From positions 1 to 33,547 of the forward strand of contig CAVPEB010000013.1 in NCBI GenBank assembly GCA_963702765.1: a DNA stretch of 33,547 nt. The letters run 5' to 3'. The notes beneath the pieces are model-generated. The model worked only from the letters and a program-made list of their open reading frames with translations. It made no database searches and was not told where the DNA came from. The DNA comes from DATMNR01 sp963702765. GTDB taxonomy: Bacteria; Chloroflexota; Ktedonobacteria; Ktedonobacterales; Ktedonobacteraceae. Position numbers and translations under genes: made by a program. Positions 1 to 9,197 of this stretch are shown piece after piece; the first letter of the stretch is position 1, and each line of letters starts with the position of its first letter.

Positions 1-201
1 AGTATAGCAAACAGTGGCAGTATTGCATAGTCGCTTGACTAGGTTTACGTTCATACCGCCCTGGTACATCTTGCGCAGGTTACATTTCATGCTCCATATG
101 CGCTAGACATGCTTCTCATTGACGCACTCACTTTGATGCTTCTACTTCAGCTTGTTTTGAACGTTTCTGGACATCAATACATCAATGATGCTAGACTTCA
201 T

Positions 202-227
202 TTTGTAGGAGAGGCCTCTCCTACAAA
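202..227. repeat. 26-base perfect palindrome
   Basis: The two 13-base halves are exact reverse complements with no spacer (centre between 214 and 215, GG|CC). It lies 38 bases before the acetyltransferase gene in an otherwise featureless first 264 bases. It could be a terminator for a gene left of the window, but only a weak T-rich stretch (TTATCTTTTA) follows. No gene could be supported in positions 1-264; a short open end of a frame stops at 36-38 and cannot be judged. Confidence 0.7.
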
Positions 228-264
228 TTATCTTTTATAGCCCAGGGAAGAGTTAGCAACGTTC

Positions 265-834
265 ATGACGGAATTCACACAAATCGAGTCTGCCAGATTA
301 CGACTGAGACATTTTCAGGATTCAGATATAACACCGTTCATGGGCTATCGCAATGATCCTCTTGTAGCTAAATACCAAAGCTGGGTAGGCATCAGCAAAC
401 TCGAAGCAGAGACCTTTCTCCAAGTACAGAAGGTGATCCAACCAGGTATGCCTGGACAGGGATTTCAGGTTGCGATTGAACTGAAAGCAACCGGAACTCT
501 GATTGGAGATTGTTACTTCACGATAAATACACTTGATCACCGCCAGGCCGAAATCGGATTTACACTTTCACGTGAATATCAGGGATACGGATATGCGACA
601 GAGGCAGTTTCATGTTTCCTTAACTACGCCTTTTGTGCGTTTGATCTGCATCGAATTATCGCGATTACCGATTGTGAAAACATAGCCTCGGTGGCGTTAC
701 TTGAGCGACTTGGCATGCGCCGTGAAGGGCATTTTATCCAGAACATCTGGTTTAAAGGGAAGTGGGGAGATGAGTATCTATACGCTATCCTTAAAGAGGA
801 GTGGTTACTAAAAAGTAATTACAGTCAGGTTTAA
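265..834 (+). CDS. GNAT family N-acetyltransferase (RimJ/RimL type)
   Basis: A 189-residue protein of the usual length for the RimJ/RimL branch of the GNAT fold, which moves an acetyl group from acetyl-CoA to an amine. The N-terminus (residues 8-16, ESARLRLRH) is the typical first strand of this branch. The acetyl-CoA pyrophosphate loop is visible at residues 103-111 (REYQGYGYA), followed by the helix with ATEAV. The segment ENIASVALLERLGMRREG is the standard late motif with the conserved Asn and the LGMRREG turn. The substrate cannot be told: ribosomal protein N-termini, an antibiotic or a small metabolite are all possible. The start ATG has only a weak purine-rich stretch upstream. The next gene follows after 12 bases on the same strand, so the two are probably co-transcribed. 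Confidence 0.9.
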   Translation: MTEFTQIESARLRLRHFQDSDITPFMGYRNDPLVAKYQSWVGISKLEAETFLQVQKVIQPGMPGQGFQVAIELKATGTLIGDCYFTINTLDHRQAEIGFTLSREYQGYGYATEAVSCFLNYAFCAFDLHRIIAITDCENIASVALLERLGMRREGHFIQNIWFKGKWGDEYLYAILKEEWLLKSNYSQV

Positions 835-846
835 AAAGAGGGAATA

Positions 847-1563
847 ATGACAACATCAGTACATGGCACTGTAGCGCTTGTTGGTGCAGGCGAATATCTA
901 CAGGGGATGCTTCCAGTTGATAAGAAATTGCTAGAAAGAATCAACGGCACTCCTAGAGTCGTGGTCCTTCCAACCGCCTCAGCACCCGACGGTGAAGGCG
1001 TGCCAGAACGCTGGGCAAGTATGGGTGTCGAACACTTTGCTCAACTTGGCGTAAATGCAGAGCCTGTCATGTTGCTCAATCGAAAAGATGCCGAGAATGC
1101 TGATATATCTGCGCAAATCGCAGATGCGAACTTTATTTACTTCTCCGGAGGTAAACCTCGTTTCTTGCTCGAAACTCTACAAGGCACGCGTTCCTGGCAA
1201 TCTATTCTTGATGTTTTCGCGGCAGGAGGAATCATAGCAGGTTGTTCCGCAGGGGCGATGGTTCTCGGCGGAGAAGTATTCGACTTTCCGCAGATATGGC
1301 GCACTATTCCAGCGCTGGGGGTAGTACCTGGAATTGCTATTATTCCTCACTTCGATGAATTACCTTCGTTAATGATTGGAACAATTACCCGTGGAAGACG
1401 CAAATCGACTATAGTGGGTATCGACGGTACAACTGCTCTCGTTGGATCTGATCATCAATGGACTGTATACGGACGAGGAGGCGTTACTGTCTTCACCAAA
1501 AATGGCAAGCAGCGATATGTCGAAGGTGAAATTGTGCCCCTTGATGAACACGTGAAAGAGTAA
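847..1563 (+). CDS. peptidase S51-like / type 1 glutamine amidotransferase-like protein
   Basis: A 238-residue protein of the S51 (cyanophycinase/dipeptidase E) family. The nucleophile elbow GCSAGAM is at residues 132-138, with Ser134 as the expected catalytic serine. A second conserved segment, IIPHFDE (165-171), holds the expected histidine (H168). Residues 98-103 (YFSGGK) match the family's glycine-rich strand end. S51 enzymes cleave Asp-containing dipeptides or cyanophycin. The length fits the shorter dipeptidase/cyanophycinase-like group, but no cyanophycin synthetase is in the window, so the substrate is open. A good ribosome site (AAAGAGGG, about 836-843) precedes the ATG. It sits 12 bases behind the acetyltransferase, suggesting a two-gene operon. 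Confidence 0.85.
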   Translation: MTTSVHGTVALVGAGEYLQGMLPVDKKLLERINGTPRVVVLPTASAPDGEGVPERWASMGVEHFAQLGVNAEPVMLLNRKDAENADISAQIADANFIYFSGGKPRFLLETLQGTRSWQSILDVFAAGGIIAGCSAGAMVLGGEVFDFPQIWRTIPALGVVPGIAIIPHFDELPSLMIGTITRGRRKSTIVGIDGTTALVGSDHQWTVYGRGGVTVFTKNGKQRYVEGEIVPLDEHVKE

Positions 1564-1571
1564 TTCTATGG

Positions 1572-1626
1572 CTGGAGATAGATCGCAGGAGTAATGTTTA
1601 CATGGTTTTATGACATCTATCTCCAG
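1572..1626. terminator. inverted repeat between convergent genes
   Basis: A 12-base arm at 1572-1583 (CTGGAGATAGAT) is exactly complementary to 1615-1626, with a 31-base loop. It lies between the ends of the S51 gene (plus) and the small membrane protein gene (minus), where a shared terminator is expected. No T-tract follows, so intrinsic termination is not proven. Confidence 0.45.
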
Positions 1627-1664
1627 TCCAGATGAAGTAGTAACCTGAAAAGATTTATCTTCTA

Positions 1665-1886
1665 CTATGCTTTGCTCCTTGAAAAATAGAGCATAAACCC
1701 GGTAAAAAACAGGATAGCAATCACGAACGAGATTAAACCTGTGATCAAACACCCTAATAACGAATTGCCATCCAGTTTTCCGCCAGTCGCAAGATTAATA
1801 ATCATGAAAATGATAGCCGCTACCAAGCCTGAGAGCAGGCTGTAAAGAATCGCTCGTCTGAGAATTACCATTGTTTGAGTTGGCAT
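1665..1886 (-). CDS. small two-helix membrane protein, hypothetical
   Basis: A 73-residue protein of unknown function with two clear hydrophobic segments (about residues 11-33 and 43-68), a Gly/Asn-rich loop between them (TGGKLDGNS) and a basic C-terminus (SRSKA). Support for it being real: the ATG at 1886 has a strong ribosome site, AAAAAGGAG, at ideal spacing, and the composition is that of an integral membrane protein rather than a shadow frame. It stands alone, convergent with the S51 gene and divergent from the histidine kinase gene. No family could be assigned from sequence alone. Confidence 0.65.
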   Translation of the reverse strand: MPTQTMVILRRAILYSLLSGLVAAIIFMIINLATGGKLDGNSLLGCLITGLISFVIAILFFTGFMLYFSRSKA

Positions 1887-2008
1887 GAAATCTCCTTTTT
1901 GTTGTAGAGAACTTAAACTGAATAAGGCATCGAGGAAGTTCTCATTGAAACGTTACCTCTATTTCAGTTTATTGATCTCTATGAAAACACATCATAAAGG
2001 AGTTGCAA

Positions 2009-2076
2009 TCAACCGTCGGGTTGAAAATTTGCTCGCCACCTGGACTGCAAGAAATCAACCAAAAGGTTGATTTCTT
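2009..2076. repeat. two related hairpins sharing the same stem core
   Basis: Hairpin one: TCAACC (2009-2014), loop GTCG, GGTTGA (2019-2024). Hairpin two: a 12-base arm 2049-2060 (AAGAAATCAACC), loop AAAA, and its exact complement 2065-2076. Both share TCAACC/GGTTGA. They lie in the 312-base space 1887-2198 between the divergent membrane protein and kinase genes. Hairpin two followed by a T-rich run resembles a terminator, but no gene is seen that would end there. Otherwise the space holds AT-rich promoter-like sequence just before 2199. Confidence 0.55.
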
Positions 2077-2198
2077 TACAAACTCATTCTGCGATAATAA
2101 GTTTGCAATGCCTGGAAAAAACTATGATAAAGTATGCTTAGATACATGCAAGTCTTTTTCAAAACTGTACTATACATAAACTAAGCGAGTGCCTGCCG

Positions 2199-3467
2199 AT
2201 GACAATATTTTCATTTCGTCAATCAACCACTTCGACAACATCAGCCTGGATGCGATGGCTACCTTTCTGGCATTTTCTATTCTACCTATCACTAATACTA
2301 ACAACTGGCATAGCAATCATTGATAAATCGTCCTCAGCAAACTACATATTCCAATTGCTGTTTTTCTCCATTGTACTAGGATTGTGGTATGCAATCTGGA
2401 TCATCATATACCCGGTCTACTGGCAAAAACATCTAGTAATTACCCTGATATATCTTGTAGCAGGCTGGGCAATCTGGTTCAGGCTTACTTCGTTTGACCC
2501 TGTCTATCTGTTTGTACTGGTTGGCTTGTATCCTCAGGTTTTCTCATTCATCCCACTATTTGTGAAAATCCTGGGAGCATTTCTGTTAACTGCACTTGCA
2601 GTCTTGCAACAGTTCCTGATTATAGGCGGCCTGAGTGGGAACCTCTTCCTCACACTGGGCGCGGCAGTTGCAGGCATCATCATAGCGTTGTTCATACACA
2701 CAATTGTGGATCAGAGTCAAAATCGGCAGAACTTGATCGATCAACTGCAAGCTACCCGAAATGCTTTGGCAGCATCTGAACGGCAGGCCGGGATAATGCA
2801 TGAACGACAGCGCCTGGCACATGAAATTCATGACACGCTAGCCCAGGGTTTCACCAGTATCGTAATGCATCTTGAAGCCGCTGAAGTGCTAATACCAGAT
2901 GAATTACGTTCTATACGAAGCCACGTTGAACAGGCAAGTCGAACTGCACGAGAGAACCTTATAGAAACTCGTCGTTTGCTTCTTGATTTGCAACCTGCAA
3001 TTCTCGATCATGCTACCTTTCCCGAGGCAATAATCCAACTGATTAACCGCTGGTCTGAGGAGAGCGGAATTAACGCAAGTGCTTCCATTACTGGGACAGT
3101 ATATAATCTTCGCCCAGAAATAGAAGTTACCTTGCTGCGTTCAGCCCAGGAAGCACTTACCAATGTCCGTAAACATTCCAAAGCAAGTAAGGTCACTGTA
3201 ACGCTTTCTTATATGAATGAGACTATTGCACTAGACGTGCAGGATGATGGAATCGGCTTTGATACCACGTGCTTGAATTTCTTTTCTATCGAACAGTCTA
3301 TGGGTAGTTTCGGCCTAAAAGCTCTAAATCAACGCGTTACACTTTTAGGTGGTATATTCTCTATCGAGAGTATACCAACTGAAGGAACAACGGTTGCTGT
3401 AGCTCTGCCTGCTATAAAAGAACTAACACAATTGCCCTTTGTTGAAACTCACGAGGTGCCTTCATGA
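2199..3467 (+). CDS. sensor histidine kinase, NarL/LiaS-like (HisKA_3)
   Basis: A 422-residue membrane kinase. The first ~170 residues hold about five or six hydrophobic segments with very short loops and no large extracellular sensor, as in intramembrane-sensing kinases. A linker (171-200) leads to the HisKA_3 dimerization helix with RQRLAHEIHDTLAQGF; His211 is the expected phospho-acceptor. The HATPase domain shows the N-box (EALTNVRKHSKA, Asn322) and the DDGIGF box at 349-354, then a glycine-rich GSFGL segment. It phosphorylates the response regulator encoded next, whose start overlaps this gene's stop by four bases (ATGA). The signal is unknown; an envelope stress cue is plausible from the architecture only. 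Confidence 0.93.
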   Translation: MTIFSFRQSTTSTTSAWMRWLPFWHFLFYLSLILTTGIAIIDKSSSANYIFQLLFFSIVLGLWYAIWIIIYPVYWQKHLVITLIYLVAGWAIWFRLTSFDPVYLFVLVGLYPQVFSFIPLFVKILGAFLLTALAVLQQFLIIGGLSGNLFLTLGAAVAGIIIALFIHTIVDQSQNRQNLIDQLQATRNALAASERQAGIMHERQRLAHEIHDTLAQGFTSIVMHLEAAEVLIPDELRSIRSHVEQASRTARENLIETRRLLLDLQPAILDHATFPEAIIQLINRWSEESGINASASITGTVYNLRPEIEVTLLRSAQEALTNVRKHSKASKVTVTLSYMNETIALDVQDDGIGFDTTCLNFFSIEQSMGSFGLKALNQRVTLLGGIFSIESIPTEGTTVAVALPAIKELTQLPFVETHEVPS

Positions 3468-4102
3468 AGAGCATTCGCATTCTTATTGCAGACGATCATC
3501 CTGTCGTGCGTGCTGGTTTGCAAGGCATGTTAACTAGTCAACCTGACTTTGAACTTGTAGGTGAAGCTGCTTCAGGTACTGAAGCAGTAACATTGTCTGC
3601 TCACTTACACCCTGATGTAGTGCTTATGGACTTGCGAATGGCTGAAATGGATGGAGCAGTAGCCACAGCGCATATTCAATCTCAACAACCTGGTACCGCT
3701 GTACTAATCTTGACAACCTACGACACCAATAGCGATATATTGCGTGCAATAGAAGCGGGAGCTACTGGTTACCTACTGAAAGATACACCTCGAGATGAAT
3801 TGTTTGCAGCCATTCGATCAGTAGCTCAAGGTAAAGCAGTTCTGGCGCCTACTGTTGCTACGCGATTGTTGCGACAAAGAAAGACCCTGGCAGGAGAAGT
3901 CCTCAGCGCTCGTGAGTTAGAAGTTTTGTCATTAGTAGCCCGAGGTGCAAGCAATAGAGAGGTCGCTCGCAGTTTGTATCTTAGCGAAGCAACCGTCAAG
4001 TCCCATCTCATTCACCTGTTTGGTAAGCTTGGTGTTACAGATCGTACAGCAGCAGTGACCGTTGCTCTTCAGCATGGTCTATTGCATCTTGAAACAGAAT
4101 AA
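3464..4102 (+). CDS. response regulator, NarL/FixJ type (LuxR HTH)
   Basis: A 212-residue DNA-binding response regulator. The receiver domain spans about 4-120 with the acidic pair D10/D11, the phospho-acceptor Asp56 in VVLMDLRM, and Lys106 in YLLKD. A LuxR-type helix-turn-helix covers about 147-207 (SARELEVLSLVARGASNREV, then ATVKSHLIHLFGKLGV). It is translationally coupled to the kinase (start and stop overlap), so they form one two-component system. Target genes are not identified; the convergent transglutaminase operon ends 122 bases away and is not an obvious target. No clear terminator hairpin was seen in 4103-4224. Confidence 0.94.
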   Translation: MKSIRILIADDHPVVRAGLQGMLTSQPDFELVGEAASGTEAVTLSAHLHPDVVLMDLRMAEMDGAVATAHIQSQQPGTAVLILTTYDTNSDILRAIEAGATGYLLKDTPRDELFAAIRSVAQGKAVLAPTVATRLLRQRKTLAGEVLSARELEVLSLVARGASNREVARSLYLSEATVKSHLIHLFGKLGVTDRTAAVTVALQHGLLHLETE

Positions 4103-4224
4103 AGGGAGAATCACTCTCAACTTCGAAGCTAATCCGCTGCGAAACAACCAACTTTCTTCTATAAAGTCTTCTCACTTACAGCTTCAAAACGCCTTACTGT
4201 TCTGCAGAATGAGCTGAAGACTGA

Positions 4225-6750
4225 TTATGGCTCTTCCTCTGTAATATATATATCTTTCCCTGGACGTTCTTTCTTATTTCGTCCGGGCCACGCTTTGCGA
4301 AGGAAAACAGAGGTATGTTGTGGTAGCCAACGCAGGAAATATGGATGTCGCAGAACATGTAAAAAGAGTCTGGGTTGGAGGCGTTTCCACATATCTGGCA
4401 ACTCCGCCATCTCGCCAGTTCTGCGTGGATGTTCTGCACTCTTCGGATCAGCCCAACGATCCCGTACGTAGATATCTCCCAGGCGTTCCAATGTTATTGC
4501 CTCCCCTGGAGCTGCTTCTGCCAGTGTTTGCATGTATTCGTATGGCGTTTGTGAGGGTTTGAGAGTGATACCTGCCCAATTCGCAAGTTTGCAGATGCGC
4601 CCGTATACTTGCGTCGATACACTATACCCCCGATAGAGACGGCGCCACCAGATACTAAAATAGACAAGGCTAAAGAGAATGAGCAGAATAAAGACTACAA
4701 AAGTCAGACTCACGGTCTGCCGCAATTGCGCCTGTTGTTGTGAGGAGCTGGTAGACACGCTCGTATTTCCACTACCTGTCTCATCAGGCAACCTACCTTG
4801 ATGATTACGACTACCACTGGCTATAGGGCTGGTCGAACCTCCTGTGGTAACAACAGTGTTCGAGCTAACCACTGGACGCGTAAAGGTGGAAAAACTTGCA
4901 GAAGGTTCAAAGTTAACCCAACCATATCCTGCGAAATAAATTTGCACCCAGCTATGTGCATCTGTTCCTCGGATCACCCATTGTTTTTGCTTCACATCGT
5001 ATTTTCCATTCGTATAACCCTCAACAACTCGTGCAGGTATACCAAGCTCACGGGCCATAATTGTCATCGACGTAGAAAAGTAGTTACAAAACCCTGAATG
5101 GCTATTGTTACGGAACAGAAACCAGGAAACAGCCTCTTGCCCCGGTGGCACGGAGATATTTGCATTATACGTATAGTGGCTATGAAAAAAGGACTCCAAT
5201 GCCACAGCTTTATCATACATTGTAGGAGCTGTTTGAGTCAGGCTCTGTGCCAAAATCTTGATATTAGGGTCAAGATTCTTTGGTAACTGCAAATACGTTT
5301 GAAGAATACTTGGATCGTAATAGGTTACTGGAGGTTCAAGATCAGGGCGATTAGGATCAGGGATAAATGACGGCGCATTGGCGGGAAGAGGCACAGACTG
5401 CAATGTCTTGACATCGGCAGCAGAAACATACGATGTGATCGAATACTTGTTACCTGCTGCAAGCTTCCCATTTGGTCGTAACCAGGCGATTACTGACCCT
5501 GTTGCTTTATTTATACGCAATTGCGCAGCCTGATTTGTGGATGCAATTTGTGAAGCTCCAAACAGATAGGCAAATTGTTCACCAGGGGGATTTACTACGG
5601 TAATAGCCTGTTGCTCATCACGTAGATCTTGCGAGCTATTTACATCGATTGCATTAGCATCTAATGCTAACGATGAAGTTGAACTCACAGACCAGCCAGA
5701 ACGTCCATTGTACGTATCATAGCTAAGAGATTGCAGGTATTGATCATACAAGCTGCCATCGGGTGTTTTCAAGGTAAATACAATATCATTATTTAGATTT
5801 GGATTTCCTCCCAATACCAGTGTATCTGTAAAGTTACCATGATTCGAAGCATTCGCACCACCATCGACAGACACAAGCCGGTTCCAGGTATTTTCAAGCT
5901 GAACCCATGGATTATTATCAGCGCTCCAAATCTGGGCTGCTGCATCGTTTATATAGCCCCAGGGTAACAACCAGGCAAAGATCAAAACGCCTATAGAAAT
6001 GAGCGCCCCGGCCTGCATAAATTCCCATCCGAGATCATCTGCACAACGTAACCCTTTTCGCTTCCAGGCCACCGAAGATTCATACAAATTAAAACGCAAG
6101 ACCAGCAATAGAGAAGCTATCAGAAAAACTATCAGAAAAACTATGTAGCCATCCTCAATATTACTCAAGTTAATAAGTAACACCACAGCATTCGCGAGTA
6201 TCATAAGCCATGGTTTTCTCGTCCGATACACGAGCCAGGCACTAGTATACGCGAGCAAAAAACCTAACGAAGTAATGAAGAAAAGAAAGATAGAATCGTC
6301 ACTACTGGTCCCTCCTGAAAGCGCGAGAAGGATCCACTGGTGGATGCCATGTGTAAAAGCAGGAATACTTCCATTATAATCTGCGCCTGCTGTCTGCCAG
6401 AAAGCAAACAGTAAACCAAAACCGATAGCCAGAGTGTGCACAAACAAACGTGGAATGCGCCGTTGCTTAGCTGCAAGCACACCTACTATAAGACCAACAA
6501 GTGTCGTTAGGGTGAGTATATTGGTATGATCTACCCAATTAGCAGCTTCTACAGACCAGATCGTGCTATATACAACTACCGCAAGCAAAAAGAGCGAAAA
6601 CCATCCCTCTGCCAGGCTTAAACGTATATGCAAGTTTGGTCTACGTGGTATTCGCCTATTGTCATTCGAACCACCGTCACCTGAGATTGGATCAGCAATG
6701 ATCCTTGAGAGACGTTCAATGGTCGCGTCTTTCATTGCCTCTAACTCCAT
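4225..6750 (-). CDS. membrane transglutaminase-like protein (TgpA type, DUF3488 + transglutaminase core + DUF4129)
   Basis: An 841-residue membrane protein. The first ~265 residues carry six or more hydrophobic segments (DUF3488-like region). A large outside domain contains the transglutaminase core: Cys555 in SGFCNYFSTSM, His599 in GTDAHSWVQIYF, and the acidic third position as Glu615 in GWVNFEPS. Bacterial relatives use either Asp or Glu there. A Ser/Thr-rich linker (630-675), a last membrane helix (about 680-700) and a DUF4129-like cytoplasmic tail follow. It is the last gene of a moxR-DUF58-tgpA operon; its start overlaps the end of the DUF58 gene by 10 bases. An internal ATG at 6735 (residue 6), preceded by AGAGG, may be the real start. 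Likely role: protease-like or crosslinking enzyme acting on envelope proteins; substrate unknown. Confidence 0.92.
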   Translation of the reverse strand: MELEAMKDATIERLSRIIADPISGDGGSNDNRRIPRRPNLHIRLSLAEGWFSLFLLAVVVYSTIWSVEAANWVDHTNILTLTTLVGLIVGVLAAKQRRIPRLFVHTLAIGFGLLFAFWQTAGADYNGSIPAFTHGIHQWILLALSGGTSSDDSIFLFFITSLGFLLAYTSAWLVYRTRKPWLMILANAVVLLINLSNIEDGYIVFLIVFLIASLLLVLRFNLYESSVAWKRKGLRCADDLGWEFMQAGALISIGVLIFAWLLPWGYINDAAAQIWSADNNPWVQLENTWNRLVSVDGGANASNHGNFTDTLVLGGNPNLNNDIVFTLKTPDGSLYDQYLQSLSYDTYNGRSGWSVSSTSSLALDANAIDVNSSQDLRDEQQAITVVNPPGEQFAYLFGASQIASTNQAAQLRINKATGSVIAWLRPNGKLAAGNKYSITSYVSAADVKTLQSVPLPANAPSFIPDPNRPDLEPPVTYYDPSILQTYLQLPKNLDPNIKILAQSLTQTAPTMYDKAVALESFFHSHYTYNANISVPPGQEAVSWFLFRNNSHSGFCNYFSTSMTIMARELGIPARVVEGYTNGKYDVKQKQWVIRGTDAHSWVQIYFAGYGWVNFEPSASFSTFTRPVVSSNTVVTTGGSTSPIASGSRNHQGRLPDETGSGNTSVSTSSSQQQAQLRQTVSLTFVVFILLILFSLVYFSIWWRRLYRGYSVSTQVYGRICKLANWAGITLKPSQTPYEYMQTLAEAAPGEAITLERLGDIYVRDRWADPKSAEHPRRTGEMAELPDMWKRLQPRLFLHVLRHPYFLRWLPQHTSVFLRKAWPGRNKKERPGKDIYITEEEP

Positions 6751-7952
6751 CGAGCATAATGCGCTTCGGGAACTCGTTCCAACGCTTCAGTTAGGGAGGC
6801 TTTACATTTGATACGCAATACAGGTATTCCGGCGCCTTCTAATAATGCCAACGTATCTTCATCGACAGGTCTATCTTCGAAAGAGGCTGCATCTAATCCC
6901 ACCACTGCTACCTGCACTCCCCGTCTTTGAAGATGACGCAAACTTTCATGCCAGTCACGAGAATTAGAAGGCGTAATCACAATAGCAACCGTATTTCGCC
7001 CAAAATGGAATGCATCGAGCGAAAGGGCTTCTTTCAAATCAGGACCCAACCCTGGTTCCACGACAGCGAGCATTTCGAGTGTGCGCTCTATTTGCCGTTC
7101 GCCACGATCCAGTGAGAGAAACTCACGATGAGCTCCGTTTACAATCATACCCAGCGACAGGTCTTGTCGCAATAGATATGCGGCAATGGTAGCGGCTATC
7201 GTCACGCCATATTCGACTGTCGAGTCCTCTCCTTCTCCTGCCTGCACATTTTCATTTAAATCCAGGAAGATCCATCCATCCATAGCAGGATCAAGATCAA
7301 ACTCTTTCACCATTAATTTATTATAATGCGCAGTTGAACGCCAATGTATGCGATTCAAAGCATCACCCACGCTATAATCCCGAATATTTGAGGCATTTGT
7401 CGTTGAGTGTATCGCACGCCTCGAACTACGACCACGCCCAGGCAAGCCTCCTGTAAAAAGCACAAAGCTACTTATAGGCAAAACATGAGGTAAAACCAGC
7501 AAATCCTTGGGCTGAGTGAGCGTTATACGTCTATGGAACAAGCCAAAGGGATCTCCACTCGTTGCTGTAACGGGACCAAGCAAGAAACGCCCGCGTTGTT
7601 TGCAAACTGTTCTGGCTCGCCAGGTTGCCCGCTTGCGACCACCCATACTTGCAACATATCCAGCTCTGTGTCCAGGGAGAGTTGAACCATCAGCAATTTG
7701 AACCCACAATTTGGGCATTACACTTATATTGTCTAGCATGAGTCGCTCATCAAAGGTTTCGCCAACCTGAACTCGTCCGACGCTTGCTGTGCGCCGGAAA
7801 ACCATTTTGCGCAGGCTATAACGTGTCCAGAGCCACGATAAGATGAATAATATTAACAAGACATAGGTAAGCAAGTATAGTACCCGCCAGCCACTGCTGA
7901 CTGCAAGAAAAGCGAGCACAAGAATAAGTAAAATAACTTGCCAGGGTCGCAT
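6741..7952 (-). CDS. DUF58 domain-containing membrane protein
   Basis: A 403-residue protein with two N-terminal hydrophobic segments (about 6-20 and 24-42) and a DUF58 domain. The family signature is clear at residues 189-219: NIRDYSVGDALNRIHWRST, then KLMVKEFD. Downstream segments resemble a von Willebrand A-like fold (DGWIFLDLNE; TVAIVITPS; VAVVGLD). DUF58 proteins are nearly always encoded beside MoxR ATPases and often beside transglutaminases, as here, and are thought to work with MoxR in assembling or activating envelope or enzyme complexes. The start lies three bases after the moxR stop, so translation is probably coupled. Confidence 0.92.
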   Translation of the reverse strand: MRPWQVILLILVLAFLAVSSGWRVLYLLTYVLLILFILSWLWTRYSLRKMVFRRTASVGRVQVGETFDERLMLDNISVMPKLWVQIADGSTLPGHRAGYVASMGGRKRATWRARTVCKQRGRFLLGPVTATSGDPFGLFHRRITLTQPKDLLVLPHVLPISSFVLFTGGLPGRGRSSRRAIHSTTNASNIRDYSVGDALNRIHWRSTAHYNKLMVKEFDLDPAMDGWIFLDLNENVQAGEGEDSTVEYGVTIAATIAAYLLRQDLSLGMIVNGAHREFLSLDRGERQIERTLEMLAVVEPGLGPDLKEALSLDAFHFGRNTVAIVITPSNSRDWHESLRHLQRRGVQVAVVGLDAASFEDRPVDEDTLALLEGAGIPVLRIKCKASLTEALERVPEAHYARWS

Positions 7953-7955
7953 AAA

Positions 7956-8927
7956 TCAGCGCCCCTTTCCACCACCGACCCATGCCCCGGGCACAGGCAC
8001 ACTCTGCAAAATTTCATCCAGAACGGCCGATGATGTGATGGCACGCACGCGAGCTGCGGGCGTTATGATAATTCGATGGGCCAATGTTGGCTTCGTCAAT
8101 AGTTTCACATCATCTGGAATGACGTACCCACGTCCGCGAATCGCTGCAAGAGCCTGCGAAGCACGATACAAAGCTAATGATCCACGCGGGCTGGAACCAA
8201 GATAAATGTTGTTATGATTACGAGTGGCATTCGCGATAGCGACAATATACTCACGAATTGAAGGATCAACGTGGACGCTCTTGACTTGCTTTTGAATCAC
8301 GACTAGCTCTTCTGCCCCCATAATTTGCTCTAGATCATCAAGAGGGTGATGAAATTGATGTGTATCGAGAATATTCATTTCGTCGCTCACCTTTGGATAC
8401 CCGAGCTTAATGTTCATCATAAAGCGATCAAGCTGTGCTTCAGGCAAAGGGAATGTTCCTTCATATTCTATGGGATTCTGCGTTGCCATCACCATAAATG
8501 GTTCGGGTAGACGGTAGGTCGCTCCATCGATTGTGATCTGAGTTTCTTCCATTGCCTCCAGTAACGCTGATTGGGTCTTTGGAGTAGCGCGGTTGATCTC
8601 ATCAGCCAATACAATTTGTGCCATAATTGGCCCAGCGCGAAACTCAAAGTTCCCTGTTTTCTGATTATAGATGGAAACACCAGTGACGTCACTGGGCAGA
8701 AGATCGGGAGTAAATTGAATGCGTTTGAAAGAACATCCTATAGAGCGAGCAATAGCTTTGGTCAAAACTGTTTTGCCAACGCCAGGCACATCTTCTATGA
8801 GTACATGCCCATTACAAATGACCGCTATCAGGCTAAATGCAACCGATTCGGCTTTGCCAACGATTACTTTTTCGACATTGTTGATTACTCGCTGTACCGC
8901 AGCAGCTAGATCTTGTACCGACTGCAT
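7956..8927 (-). CDS. MoxR family AAA+ ATPase
   Basis: A 323-residue MoxR-type (AAA_3) ATPase of standard length. The Walker A motif is at 46-53 (DVPGVGKT), Walker B at about 106-111 (VLADEI), then NRATPKTQSALLEAMEE, the sensor segment MATQNPIEYEGTFPLPEAQLDRF, and the AAA lid with SPRGSLALYRASQALA. MoxR proteins act as chaperone-like ATPases on partners with VWA/DUF58 domains. It is the first gene of the minus-strand operon moxR-DUF58-tgpA; GGAG lies about ten bases before the ATG. The 270-base divergent space to the acylphosphatase gene (8928-9197) must hold promoters for both directions, but none could be assigned with confidence. Confidence 0.95.
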   Translation of the reverse strand: MQSVQDLAAAVQRVINNVEKVIVGKAESVAFSLIAVICNGHVLIEDVPGVGKTVLTKAIARSIGCSFKRIQFTPDLLPSDVTGVSIYNQKTGNFEFRAGPIMAQIVLADEINRATPKTQSALLEAMEETQITIDGATYRLPEPFMVMATQNPIEYEGTFPLPEAQLDRFMMNIKLGYPKVSDEMNILDTHQFHHPLDDLEQIMGAEELVVIQKQVKSVHVDPSIREYIVAIANATRNHNNIYLGSSPRGSLALYRASQALAAIRGRGYVIPDDVKLLTKPTLAHRIIITPAARVRAITSSAVLDEILQSVPVPGAWVGGGKGR

Positions 8928-9197
8928 ACTCTATTCTCCAATAGCCTGGTCCTATAACCCAAGTATCATATAGTTGAAAAAATTGGAATTCATCTTACAT
9001 GAACGAGCAACTTGCGTATGTACAGGTAACAGGCGAACTTATCTCAATATCATAAGTGTATCACGTTCATCCAAAAGCGTAAAAAATAGCTGGCACTCTA
9101 TTAACAACACAGCAATGTATGTAATACTACGTTATAACATACCGTATGTTACACATAATTTCCAAAATACTGGTGAGATCAATAAGAGTATGCTATT

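Noticed and set aside
1885..2070. A 61-residue plus-strand frame ending in the hairpin before the kinase gene
   Set aside because: It opens inside the start of the opposite small gene, crosses a hairpin, and has no coherent protein features.
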